A stretch of DNA of 64,000 nucleotides from Geosiphon pyriformis (taxonomy: Eukaryota; Glomeromycota; Glomeromycetes; Archaeosporales; Geosiphonaceae). Within the stretch, counting starts at the first letter, position 1, and each line of letters starts with the position of its first letter. Of the stretch, positions 11,061 through 21,742 are shown piece after piece. The position numbers were made by a program, and so were the translations under genes. Under the pieces are notes generated by a model, which was not told where the DNA came from, ran no database searches, and saw nothing but the letters and a program-made list of their open reading frames with translations. The DNA lies in the NCBI GenBank assembly GCA_016748015.1, contig JAAOMT010000303.1:128257-192256 (forward strand). The letters are read 5' to 3'.

Positions 11061-11890
11061 TCACTTGTTTTCTAGAGTTTCTATCAAGTCATATGTTCTT
11101 CTTAGTAATATTTCCTGAAAATTGTCTTCAGTTATTGGTTCTGTTGGATAAGTGTTAACTTTTATCTCAACTGGTAATATTGCTGTTCTACTATATACTA
11201 ATTCAAATAGTGTTGCTTGTATAGTATCTTGCTTCATTGTCCGATAAGCAAATAGTACTGATGGTATAAACAAATCCCATTCATTCTGATTTTTTTGACT
11301 GATCTTGGCGATTGCTTTACACAATGTTCTGTTAAATCTTTTAACTAGTCCATTTGTTTGTGGATGATATGGTGATGATAATGGTCTTTTTATCCCAAAT
11401 TTTTGACTTAATTCTATTAACATTCTGTTCACAAAGTGAGTTTTTTGATCTGATAATAGTTCTTTTAGACATCCATGTCGACAAATCAAATCTTGATAAA
11501 CAAATTTGGCAACGGATTTTACATCTGTTCTTTGAATGACTTTTGCTTTTGGCCATTTAGTAAGATAATCCATAGCTACTGTAATATATCTGTTGCCTCT
11601 ACTGGTGATTGTTAATGGTTTGACTAAATCAATTTCCATGTGATCAAATGGTTGTTCCACTTTAATTGGTCTTAATGGTTCACTTGGTCTTGTTTTTCCT
11701 CTTCTTTAACAAGCATCACAATTTTGAACATATTAGATGATGTCTGAATATATTGATGGCCAATAATATCTTTTTCTGGTTTTTTCTATGGTTGTTTCTT
11801 TATGAAAATGTCCTGCTGTTGAATCTGAGTGCATGTTAAATAATACTGTCTCTTTCTCTGGTTCTGTGATTACTTTGATTAATTGATCTA
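11061..11890 (-). pseudogene. Integrase, element 2
   Basis: 11061-11660 is an open run of 199 codons holding the catalytic core: MEIDLVKPL (first Asp), LTKWPKAKVIQR, LLSDQKTHFVNR (second Asp) and QTNGLVKRFNR. In the last motif the catalytic Glu of GLVERFN is Lys, a single G-to-A change, so the enzyme would be dead despite the open frame. The HHCC zinc region lies upstream at about 11700-11890 with stops. A GPY/F-like stretch (KWDGPFHIEKIL-type) is near 10860-10910. Confidence 0.88.
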
Positions 11891-12059
11891 AATTTTTTCT
11901 GTTCTTCTAATAGAGTATATTTTGATAATTGATAAAATATTTTGATTATTGTTTTATGTTGTTTTGTTCCTTTTGAGATAATTTCTTTTTGAACAATTGA
12001 TTATTTATATAATGCTGGAGTTGTTGGTATTTTTGTGTGTTCATTTTTTGTTATATTTT

Positions 12060-13547
12060 TGGGTTGAAATGTTTTTAGATTTGTCTCATTTGTAATAATC
12101 CATCAGCATTTCTATTGTCTTTTCTCTTTTTATAATGTACTGTATAATTAAATAGTGAAAGTTTTATTTTCCATCTGGCATGGCAATTGTTTGCAAATTT
12201 TTGTTTCTGGATTGAAGTTAATCCTTTGTGATCAGTGTATACTTTAAACTTTTGGCTCAAGTATTCTTTCTATTTAATAACAGCCCAATAGATAGCTAAG
12301 TGTTCTAGTGCTGGAGTTCCATAGTTCTTTTTAGCTGGGCTTAAGCTTCTACTGGCGTAAGCTATTGGATGTTCTCTTCCATCTGATTCTTTTTGTGATA
12401 GTACTGCTCCCAATGCTTGATCTGATGCATTGGTGGTGATTATAAATAGTTTGCTGTAGTCTGAATACATCAATACTGGAGCTTGGATAAGTTTTCTTCT
12501 TAATGTGTCAAATGCTTCTTATTGAGCTTCAGTTCATTCATACTTTACATTCTTGGTCTGTAGATGGTAAAGTGGCTGAGCCAGTTTTGAGAAATCTTTG
12601 ATAAAATGGCAATAATAGCATGCGAAACCTAAAAATGCTCTTAGTTCTGTTAAGTTGGTTGGTACTAGAAAGTTCTTAACTACTTCAATCTTGTCTGGGT
12701 CCATTTTGATTCCATTTTTGCTTACTACATATCCCAAAAACTTGAGTTCAGTTTTTCCAAAGAAATATTTGGTTGCATTTAGTTTCAATCCTGTTCTTTT
12801 TAACCTTTCAAACACTTGTTGGAGATGATGCAGATGATCATCAAATGTTTTTGAGAACACATTGGTGTCATCCAAGTATACAACTACTGATTTTTATAGT
12901 AATTCAGTATAGATGATTTCCATGAGCTATTGGAATATTGCTGGGGCATTCATCAAGCCAAATAGCATGATTTCAAACTCAAAATTTCCTCCTCTTATGG
13001 TGAACACTGTTTTCTTTTTATCAGCTGGATCCATGGCTACTTGCCAGTAACCACTATCTAAATTTAGTGTTGAGAACTATTTGTTTCCACTGAAAGTGTT
13101 GAATAGTTTTTATATCCGTGGAGTTGGATAGCTGTCTCCATGAGTTACACTATTAAGTTTCCAGTAGTCTACACAAAAACAGATTTTCCCATTTTTCTTT
13201 TGGACCAGTACCACTGGTGATGACCATGGATTTATTGATGGCTGAATTAGCCTATTGTCAAGCATTCAGTTAATTTCTTGACAAATAATCTCATGGCTTG
13301 CTGGTGGTACTTTGTATGCTCTTTGTTTTATTGGCATTGTATCTCTAGTCTTGATCTGATGCTGGATAATATTGGTTTGGCCAAATTCATTTTTGCTGGC
13401 AAAGATGTCATTAAAATTGTTGAGTAACATCTTGAGTTGCATCTGTTGAAATGGATCTAGATTTCCCATGTTTATTTGTTCCAATTGTTTTGGTTGGAGC
13501 AGATAACATTCATTTTTTCTATAGATGGTTTGTAATGTAATGTCCAC
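12060..13547 (-). pseudogene. Reverse transcriptase and RNase H, element 2
   Basis: 13266-13547 is the linker and RT start (YLLQPKQLEQINMGNLDPFQ, VPPASHEIICQEIN). 12534-12875 carries the active site, which here is still YLDDTNVF, then ELKFLGYVVSKNGIKMDPDK. RNase H follows at 12270-12473 (IITTNASDQALGAVLSQ, with the catalytic Asp of TDAS now Asn) and 12075-12260 (YTDHKGLTSIQKQ, NYTVHYKKRKDNRNADGL). Stops between about 12880 and 13265 break the fingers/palm part. RT copies element RNA into cDNA. Confidence 0.9.
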
Positions 13548-13559
13548 ATATCCACAAAG

Positions 13560-14495
13560 CTATGGAAAATCTGGAATATGGTCTGGTAGTTGATCCTCAA
13601 CTTCAGTGGTTAAATATCCAATGATGGTTCTCTTTGGTATTTTGATGACATTTCTCATTGTATTGTAGATGAGAATTTCGATATTTTTGGGGCTTTTGGC
13701 TAATATGTAGAGATTAGTAAGTCCAATTTTTCCTGATTTGCAAATAATGATTTCTGCTTTAAACAACTGAGCCTGATTCTTTACTTCTTTTTTTATGGCT
13801 AACCTATACTGGTCATATGGTGAGATGGAAATTGTTTGACAGGTTAAGATAATTTCTCCTTTGCCAACAATTTCTTTCTCTGCTATATTAACTGATATAT
13901 CTATTCTACCCATTGATCCAAATCTCTGTATTCCTTTAACTGTTATCCCTAATTCTTTTCTTTTTTTCACTAACACTAACTGAGCTATTTTCACCAGAGG
14001 TAAAAATATTGCTTGTGCTATCTTTTTATTTGGCTCTATAATATAGGCTTTTTCCAAATTATTTTGTAGCATAGCAATGATATTTCCTATGTATCCTGCA
14101 TCAATTATTCCTCCTCTGATGTTGATTCTCTTTTTGGCTAGGTTACTCCTAGATGCTAACTGAATCATTGTTGTTGCTAGAATTTTCAACACTATTTTGA
14201 GATCAATGTAGATGTGCAAATGGGGTTCCAATTTTATGGCATCCTTTCCAAAATATCTCAGATCAAACTCTGCATCAGTATTATGCACATGCTCTGGTCT
14301 GTTACCTTCATTATTGTTACTGAACCATTTTAGTTTCTGCTCCTTGGTGAGGTCAGGAAGCACTATAAATGTTTCGAAGTTTGGATTTGAGTCCAAATTG
14401 CTATTATCTTTGTTGCCATATTGAATGGAGCTGGAATCATTGTTTTCATTGTTATCATTATCAGAGTTTGAATCAGAATTGAAAATTGATTCCAA
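13560..14495 (-). pseudogene. dUTPase domain, element 2 (longest open copy)
   Basis: A single open stretch of 311 codons. An acidic Asn/Asp/Ser-rich linker (residues ~1-60) is followed by dUTPase motif 1 (AEFDLR; the Gly of AGFDLR is Glu), motif 2 (SRSNLAKK), motif 3 (GGIIDAGYIGNI, catalytic Asp and Tyr present), motif 4 (NKKIAQAIF) and motif 5 (KGIQRFGSMG). About 130 residues then lead to the RT. The C-terminal part (GLTNLYILAKSPKNIEILIY) contains a conserved beta-rich segment seen in all copies. In life it would be part of a Gag-Pro-Pol polyprotein; the frame to the protease is broken by the Cys-rich region stops. Confidence 0.88.
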
Positions 14496-14499
14496 TTCT

Positions 14500-15470
14500 A
14501 ATATGCAGTTGCTTATTGGTTCATTTTCTTCTGAAATTGTGTAGATTATGTGTGATGATGGATTGTAAATGAGGTCACATTCATTACAATACTGAAAGTC
14601 ACAGGGGATTAAGCAATATTAACATAATCGAGTGTTCAACTGCTCTAAATGCTGCTCTTGTTCTTCCCTAGTAGGTGCCAAATGCTGGTAATGTTCATGA
14701 AACTCTTCTGGGTTGTCTTTAATGTTGCCAAAGACGTCAAAAGTTTGTATGTATTTGGGTTCAGGAAGAGATAGAGGGTTGTTTTTGATCTCTAGTAGTT
14801 CACTGGTTGTCACATCTTCTGTTTTTGCATATGCCATTCTCCATAGTTCATTTTCATTATGGGGATATCCTTCCAATTGTTACAATGCTCATTTTCAGGC
14901 ATCATCAATTGGTGTTTCTTTGCTTACCCAATTATTTATTAGTATGGTATACTGGCATGTCTCATCGCACGTTCCTTTATGCCCAGGAATGTTATTCCAC
15001 ATTCCTTTGTTAGGTAAAATAGTTCCACATGCAAGACATGATTGGTTATCTTACTTTCCTTGTTGTTTTGGTTATCCAAAGCATTTTACGATACATGGGC
15101 AACAGTAAAATCTTGTGGCTGTGGAGTATTCCTCATTATTGCCACAGCATGCACCCATTGATAATAATTTCTTGCTGCAATTGACGCATTCCAATTTTGG
15201 TTGATGATAATTGGATGGTGGTAATGAAGTATAAGCATATGAACTATAAGTGCTACTGGTGAGATTGTTTTTTTTTTCTTTCTCTTTTCCTTTTCCCTTA
15301 TTAATTTTTTCTCACTCCCAGTTCGCTGGTTCGTCTTGGTCATTATCAGTTTCCCAGTTTTGGTTAGTATTCCAAGTAAGTTCTTTGTTTTCTTTTCCTT
15401 TTCCCTTGTCATTCTACGAAAGTATTGGTGATAGCTTATTGTGGTCTTCGTCAGCCCAAAAGACTTGGTA
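14500..15470 (-). pseudogene. Cys-rich (probable zinc-binding) segment, element 2
   Basis: Read on the minus strand from about 15240, the frames give CVNCSKKLLSMGACCG, then FYCCPCIVKCFG, CLACGTILPN and GTCDETCQY. 14619-14876 follows with a conserved helical stretch (EEFHEHYQHLAPTREEQ), then a final Cys-pair region near 14590-14630 before the dUTPase linker. The repeated CxxC pairs suggest two or more zinc sites. Several Cys are retained in element 4. I do not recognise the family from sequence alone. Confidence 0.6.
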
Positions 15471-15569
15471 TGCTTCTCAGGTAGGTTTCTCTTTTTCTTC
15501 TTTGAATTTGATAAGTAGAGCTGATGACATGATGATGGATTTGAAATGGTCACACATGGCTGATACATG

Positions 15570-16130
15570 TGTGTGTTGTCTGTTCTGGCTGAGCTGGAGC
15601 TCTTGGGTGTTCCAATCAAGTGTCACATTGATTTTGAACAGCCAGTTATTACCCACTAGTGTTTGGTATTGAGTGGCTTCCATGACTAATACCTTGATTG
15701 GTATGGTGATGCCATTGATTTCTATGGGCAAGTTATCTATTTCACCAATTGGAGTCTTGGTGGCTCTATTAGTGGTGATTATTCTTGCACTGGCAGCTCG
15801 ATCAACTCAATGACCTAATTAGTCTATGAGCTGTCTTGTGATAATGCTGCCAGCTAATTCACTATCTAGGATCAGTTTGATGGACTGACCATTAATTTTG
15901 GCATCTGTGTATATCACCATGATAGGTTTTTTTTCAAGTGTGGCTTTACTGAACAAAGGGGTTTCTGTCAGTTCCTCAATTTTGAAAGGAAATATAGCTG
16001 CTAGAGACTCGTCTTCCATGACAGTGGCTGGTGGAATATTGGTAAGTGATTGCTTCTGTTTGGATTTCTGAGTGTTGGATAAGGCATCTTCTGAGATAGC
16101 CAGAAGACTTAAATAGTTCTGAAAACTCAA
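15570..16130 (-). pseudogene. Retropepsin, element 2
   Basis: 15819-16130 holds the active-site strand LILDSELAGSIITRQLID, in which the Gly of D-S/T-G is Glu (G-to-A change), so activity is doubtful. 15477-15731 holds the C-terminal part (IPIKVLVMEATQYQTLVGNN, then LDWNTQELQL). A frameshift or stop separates the two. Position and order match element 1. Confidence 0.85.
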
Positions 16131-16499
16131 GTTTTGAGTATACCCAGTTCCTGAACTCTATTGTTGTAATCCTGATGGCTAGTTGGATGAACTGGGGATT
16201 GGTTAGTGAACAACCATTGCTGATTTCCAGTTTTAGGTAACTTTTAATCTGAGGTTTTCTGATGTCATTTGAGCTGGGTTTGATGGTGGTGTTTGAACTG
16301 TGGGTGTCTGATAAATTATTTGTGGCTGTGGTGGTTGATATATTATTGGTGACTGTGGTTGATAAACTGGAGGTTGATATACGGATGGTTGATATATTGA
16401 CTGTTGTGTCATTGGCAGATAAGTTGGTTAATATGGGGCTGGATTGAATTGATAACTCAGAGTTGGGAACCAGTGATCAGGGTTTCAATATTGATTTCC

Positions 16500-18341
16500 T
16501 GATTATTGGTTATTATTATAAAATTGGCAGTCAGCTCTAATGTGGCCTTGTTTACCACAGTTATGGCAGACATGTATTTCTTGTTACCATGGCTAATTTG
16601 AAGATGATGATAGATGCATCTGATTTTGGAAACAATTTATGTTTCTTGAATTATTGCGTCATTGTGGTGGTTGATAAATTGCACGATTTTTAGCTAAGTA
16701 TCCTTCCAATTTCTGATTAATTGAATCACTGAATTGTTTCAATTTGGAATCCAATTCAGTTGATCTATTTATCACTAGATTAATGGCTTGAGCATGGCTT
16801 GCTTTGAGTTCTACCAATTCAAAATTTTTGGTATTTGTAATAGCATTTTGGAGAGTTTGTGAATGCATTAAACATATGCACTAGAGAAGGCTACTATGCA
16901 GTCTATGGATGAACTGGTTTAGAATCTGAAGTGCAGTAAAATAGTCAGCTTGAATTGCTTGGATTTGGCGTAAATTCCTGTAAAAACATCCTAAGTAAGT
17001 GGTAACTGTTTCAGTTTCTCCTTGTTTGATTGTAATGAAGGTGTTGGCTAAGCAATTAATACTGTTATTATTACTGAAATATCCCAAAAATGCAGTTTTG
17101 AATTCCTGGAATGTTTGAGGTTTAATGGCTAAACTCTAATATCATGAGTCAGTGATATCTTGTAGAAAATAGAGAATCACTTGAAAAGCTCTGTTATTGT
17201 TTCATCCATTGGCTGCAATGGCTTTTTCCACATCGTTGAGCCATACTTGAGTGTCATTCTCTTCATCGGTAAATTTCTTGATTTTGACGATTGAAGCATA
17301 AGCCATTGGTTGTTGTTGTGGTTGCTACTGGTTTTGTTGAGATAGTGGTTGTAGCTGTTGTTGTTGTTCAGCATTTGGTGGAGCTGGTGGTAGATTGATC
17401 ACAATTACTGAAGGTAAGTGTTGTTGGTTGATTGTTTTGGAGTTTCGATTATTCTGAGTTGGCAGTGTCTGAATATTTGGAGTTTTGATTTCTGGATTTT
17501 CTAAAGTTGAATTTTGCTGAGTTTAAAAGTTCAGAGTTTTGATTTTCAAGTTTTCTATGATCGGGTTCTGGTAGGTAAATTCTTGATCTTCAGATTTTTC
17601 TTCTTCTTCTTCTTCTTGTTCTTTTTCCAATTCAGTGATTTTCCACGAATTTACTGTTCTGAAATCTGGTTGAGGTGGCAGGGATCAAAATTCTGATGGC
17701 GTTGGTAATCGAGATTTAAATTCTTCAAAATATTTGCCATATAGTCCTAATAGATCTTCTTTCCTTTGTTTACTTTGAAATAGAAATTTTTCAACTGCTA
17801 ATGTTGTGATTGCTGTGGATGTGTCTGTTGATATTATATTGATGGTGCTTCTGGGTGTATAATAGTATGATGAGTTGGTTGGTGATTCAACTCTTGTTTT
17901 CTTTCATGTAGGTGGTTGTATTCTTTGAGGTATTACTGCTGGTGTTTGTAGTTTTTCTTTACCTTTACTTGCATAAGTAATTGGATATCTTTGCTGTATA
18001 TGATATTCGATTTCTTTATTGATCTCAGTGATGATGGATGTGAAATTATGATTTGTTGGTAGGCTGGTGTTTTGAATTAATTCATTGTAAAAAGTTTCTC
18101 TTGCTGATTCAATATTTACTAATGTACCCAACAAATATGCAATTCTCTCATTAATGTAGTAATTAAAGACTGATTCTGCTGATATGTAATTATGGTTCAA
18201 TCCTAAGTGTTGGCAATAATGCTGAAATAAAAATTTTGTGAATCCTAGATGGTTTGCTCCTATGCTTTTTGATTCTGCCACTTTTGGATGGGGTTGTTGG
18301 TGCTGGTTCTCTGTAGAATTATACTCTACAGAGAGCACCAA
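16500..18341 (-). pseudogene. Gag with CCHC knuckle, element 2
   Basis: 17904-18341 is the N-terminal region (FLFQHYCQHLGLNHNYISAE). A Glu-rich run from a TTC repeat lies near 17600-17625 and a Gln-rich stretch near 17300-17380. The capsid-like core spans about 17270-16870: VWLNDVEKAIAANG, YFLQD, FKTAFLGYFSNN, then IKQGETETVTTYLGCFYRNL. This resembles the retrotransposon gag family. 16659-16868 is the following helix region, and the CCHC knuckle CHNCGKQGHIRADC is intact at 16527-16568. Multiple stops break the frame. Confidence 0.85.
18297..18341 (-). promoter_or_regulatory. PBS region with perfect 10-bp stem-loop, element 2
   Basis: Inside the LTR end, TTTGGTGCTCTCTG follows directly. The arms TCTCTGTAGA and TCTACAGAGA pair perfectly around a short ATTATAC-type loop. 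The outer TTGGTGC and GCACCAA also pair, with a small bulge on one side. Confidence 0.65.
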
Positions 18342-18342
18342 A

Positions 18343-19159
18343 TGTTACAGGTGATTATTTGGGGTCTTAAATCAAATAACAAACCCATAACTTGGTGTTC
18401 AATTAATATATAATGTGGTTGGTAATATCTAAAGGTATTGTTATCTGAAGGTTTTGGTTGAGTTTTTTGTATAATAGACAGAGATTCAATTGTAATAGTT
18501 TTATCCATAGCTTCCCGAAACTGCAGTTTTGTCAATTTTTTTCTTAGCTTGATGGCTGGTATTTTTTCTGGTAAGCTATCCTTAATCGAGTATTCTACCC
18601 TTATTTTTGGGTCTTTTATCAGTGTTATATCCTGACATCAGTACTCCATGCATTAATCCTCAATAGAGTTAGTAATAACAAAATAAAAAAGAAAAAAAAA
18701 GAAAAATAAAATAAAAAAATAAGTCAAGGCAATACACAAGTTAGTATCTGTCAATAGCCATAATCAAAAGCTATTGTTCCAGTGTGGTTAAGTATCAATT
18801 GCTATCAACATGAAGTGTTAATAGTGAAGAGTGGATTTGGATGGTAAATAATTTATTTATTCAATATTTGAGAATAAGAGATTTCTAACTAAAAAATTCT
18901 CCTTTTTCTACTTCTAATGCTACCACTATATATACATAATTTCTTGAGCAATGCTCACATTGCTGAGTAATGTGCTCTAATTTTCTAATATTGCTTCACA
19001 TTGCTGAGCAATATGCCATGTTTTCTAACATTGCTCCACATTGCTGAGCAATGTGCCATGATTTCTGATATTGCTCTACATTGCTGAACAATGTGCTTAC
19101 GTGTTAAATACTATTCTTTTATTGGTCTGCTATATCTGTTTTCTTTTTTATGAGTAACA
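18343..19159 (-). repeat. 5' LTR of element 2
   Basis: An 817-bp LTR with TGTTAC and GTAACA ends. The outer parts match the other family A LTRs. The U3 repeat zone differs: instead of GGAATTCC-type repeats it carries tandem ATTGCTGAGCAATGT palindromes (about 18945-19096). A TATA run is at 18930-18940. An open frame of about 70 codons (18326-18535) crosses the LTR end into the PBS stem-loop. Confidence 0.9.
18945..19096. repeat. Tandem palindromic array ATTGCTGAGCAAT in LTR U3
   Basis: About four to five copies of a ~40-bp unit are centred on the near-palindrome ACATTGCTGAGCAATGTGC, spaced by TTTCTAATATTGCT-like sequence. The related but decayed array in the LTR of element 3 is at about 26460-26600 in the opposite orientation. 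It lies just upstream of the TATA box, where enhancer or silencer sites would be. Confidence 0.8.
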
Positions 19160-19574
19160 CCAGTAATTTATCAATCATCCCAGTTCTAAATAATGTATCA
19201 ACTTCAACAAATTCAAATCCAGCTCTAGAACTTATCTTTTAATAGAAGCCAAAGACTAAGAATAACTTAAATCTGCCAGAATTAAAGATTAATACACCAA
19301 CCAATTTCCAGTTTAGTAGCCCAAAAATCTGGATTATAACAGTAAAATTCAGAAATTAACTACACCCAAAACCCAAATTTACAGAACTATTTAAGTTTTT
19401 TATTTACCCCAAAAGACACCAAACTCAACAAACAAGAACCCAATTAAATCTAGCTACTTACCAACAACATTTTACCAGCAACCATTATGGAAAATAAATT
19501 GTTTGCAGCCATCTTTTTTTTTGAACCTGAAAGCCAATCTCAACATTTCTTTTTAGTAAAGCCATTCTTAATAC

Positions 19575-19836
19575 CAAATTTATTATAACAATATATATAT
19601 TAATGTTAAAGTCAATGGTCAGTTTATCAAACTGATCCTAAATAGTAGATTAGCCAGCAGTATTATTACATAACAATTCATAGACCAATTAAACCACCAA
19701 GTTGATTGCACTGCCAGTACCAAAATTATTACTGCTGATGAAACAACAAAAACACCTATTAGTAAGATTGACAACTTTCTATTTAAAGTCAATGACATTA
19801 CAGCACTTATCAAAGTTTTTGTTATAAAAGCCACCT
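19575..19836 (+). pseudogene. Retropepsin remnant, element 3
   Basis: The plus strand reads VKVNGQFIKLIL followed by NSRLAS where element 1 has DSGSAGS. The catalytic Asp is Asn and the Gly is Arg, both from G-to-A changes. The downstream IITADETTKTPIS and FKVND segments match the other copies. Confidence 0.8.
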
Positions 19837-19839
19837 AAT

Positions 19840-20855
19840 ACTAAGCACTAATTAATAATAATTAGCTATTCAAAACTAATATCATGTTTAACTGGAATAC
19901 TCAGGAGCTATAGCTTAATAAAGATGGTCTACAAATACAGGTATTTGTCACTTGTGGTTACTTTAAACCAATCACCACTACCCAACCATTAATTGAATTA
20001 GAAAAAGAAAAAAAAACCTATCTGAAAAGTGTATTAAGTATTGTGGATAGAAAAAGACTATAATGAGCTACCACCAATTCTATTGTAGAACAACAAAAAG
20101 AAAGAAAAAAAGAAGAACAAATCACAACCCACCACCAATATCAGCAAAACTGCCAACATTTGGCACACATTATATTTAGTAGACACAAGAAAAAAACCAC
20201 CTTATATTTCTCTTAAGTATATTGACTACAAAAAAAAGCTTTCATCTATAGAAGCTTGGATAGTGCTAGACAAAAACTACTAGATACATATCTTTTATTA
20301 TTGCAAACCATGCTACTGAAAATGTTTTAGTTACCCAAAATAACAAGGAAAATAAAACAATGAATCATGTCTTACTTGTGAAAAAATACTAATTGACAAA
20401 AAAATATAGAATAATATTTCTGGTTAAAAAGGAACATATACATATTGTATTAATACACAATTCTTATTAGTAACTGGGTAAGCCAAGAAATATCTTTTAA
20501 TACTACATAGAACTGAGCATTTTTATGCTTAGACAGTTATCCACATAACAAGAACAAAATCTGGTAAATAACAAATGCCAAAGTTGATAATGTTTTGTTT
20601 AGTGAAATATTGGTAATCAAAAATAACCCACCAGAATCTGTTAAAACCATTCTTATTTCCAACTTAGATATATTTATTAATATCTTAAATGATTCAGAAT
20701 ACTTTTATAAATATTACCAAGACTTGACATCCACATAAAAAGAACAAGAGCAGTATTTGAAAGAACTAAATACATAATTATATAATTATTGTTTAATTCC
20801 ATGTAATTTCCAGTATTGTAATAATTGTGATATTATTTACAATTTACTATCATGC
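19840..20855 (+). pseudogene. Cys-rich and linker region remnant, element 3
   Basis: This matches the protease-dUTPase interval of the other copies in position and in scattered stretches: the CCC-type block near 20280-20340, and the LAPTREEQ-like region near 20720-20760, now with a stop. No open frame of note remains. Confidence 0.5.
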
Positions 20856-21742
20856 ATGATCTATTCAATTTCCAAAGAAGAAGAACCAATCAGCAAATAT
20901 GCAATAGAATCAGAATTGAAATTTAATTCCAATTCAGACTTTGACAATAATAACAACAATAGTTCTAATTCTATCCACTATGACAACAACAATGACAATT
21001 CAAATTTTAATTACAATTTTGAACAATATATTGCACTTCCAGATCTGTTTATAGAGCAAGAACTAAAATGGTTTAGCAATAATAATAAAAGTATTATACC
21101 AAAACATGCACATAATACTGATACAAAATTTAATCTTAAATACTTAGAAAAAACTTCTATTAGATTAGAACTACATTTGTGCATTAGTATAGATCTGAAA
21201 ATAGCACTAAAAATTCTGGCAACAACAATAATCCAATTAGCATTTAGATCTAGTTTAGCAAAAAAAGAAATTAATATTAAAAGAAGAGTAATTGATACAG
21301 AATATGTAAAAAATATTATTGTAATGCTATAAAATGATTCAAAAAAAGATACACAATTAAACCAAATGAAAAGATAACATAGGCAATATTTTTATCTTTG
21401 GTCAAAATAGCTTAGTTAGTATTAGTAAAAACAAGGGAAGAATTAGGGATCACAGCCAGAAGAAAAAATAGATTCTAATTAATAGGTAGAATAGACATAT
21501 CAGTTAATATGGCAAAAAAAAAACCAATTAATAAGAGAGAAACTATCTTCACATATTAACCAGTTTCTATTCTATTATATAACCAGTATATAATAGTTAT
21601 AGAAAAAAAGATGAAAAACCAACTCCAAATTTTTGAAGTAAAAACCAACATTTATAAATCAGAAAAAATTGGAATTTTCAATCTCTACATACTAACCAAG
21701 AACTATAAACACATTAAAATCTTTATCTATAATAAACTAGTG
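20856..21742 (+). pseudogene. dUTPase domain remnant, element 3
   Basis: 20856-21332 gives 158 codons beginning MIYSISKEEEPIS, with an Asn/Asp-rich linker and then TKFNLKY (motif 1; the Asp of FDL is Asn), FRSSLAKKEIN (motif 2) and RRVIDTEYVKNI (motif 3, Asp and Tyr kept, Gly residues lost). Later motifs, up to about 21500, are out of frame. The domain is split at 21742 by the MITE-like insertion and resumes at 22681 with IYGR-like sequence leading to RT. Confidence 0.8.

Larger units (their letters stand above)
10456..19159 (-). mobile_element. Family A LTR retrotransposon, element 2 (3' end missing)
   Basis: This second copy has the same domain order as element 1 and the longest open dUTPase stretch. 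The 5' LTR is 18343-19159. The 3' end stops at 10456 inside the tail region, where the sequence still aligns with the tail of element 3 (about 25840-25880) before being cut by the LTR of element 1. The rest of its tail and its 3' LTR should lie left of the window if element 1 is nested in it. The copy retains YLDD in RT but has lost the integrase Glu. Confidence 0.87.

Noticed and set aside
18945-19096. CRISPR-like array of regularly spaced palindromes
   Set aside because: Inside an LTR, units vary, spacers are not unique and the host is a eukaryote; it is an LTR enhancer-type repeat.
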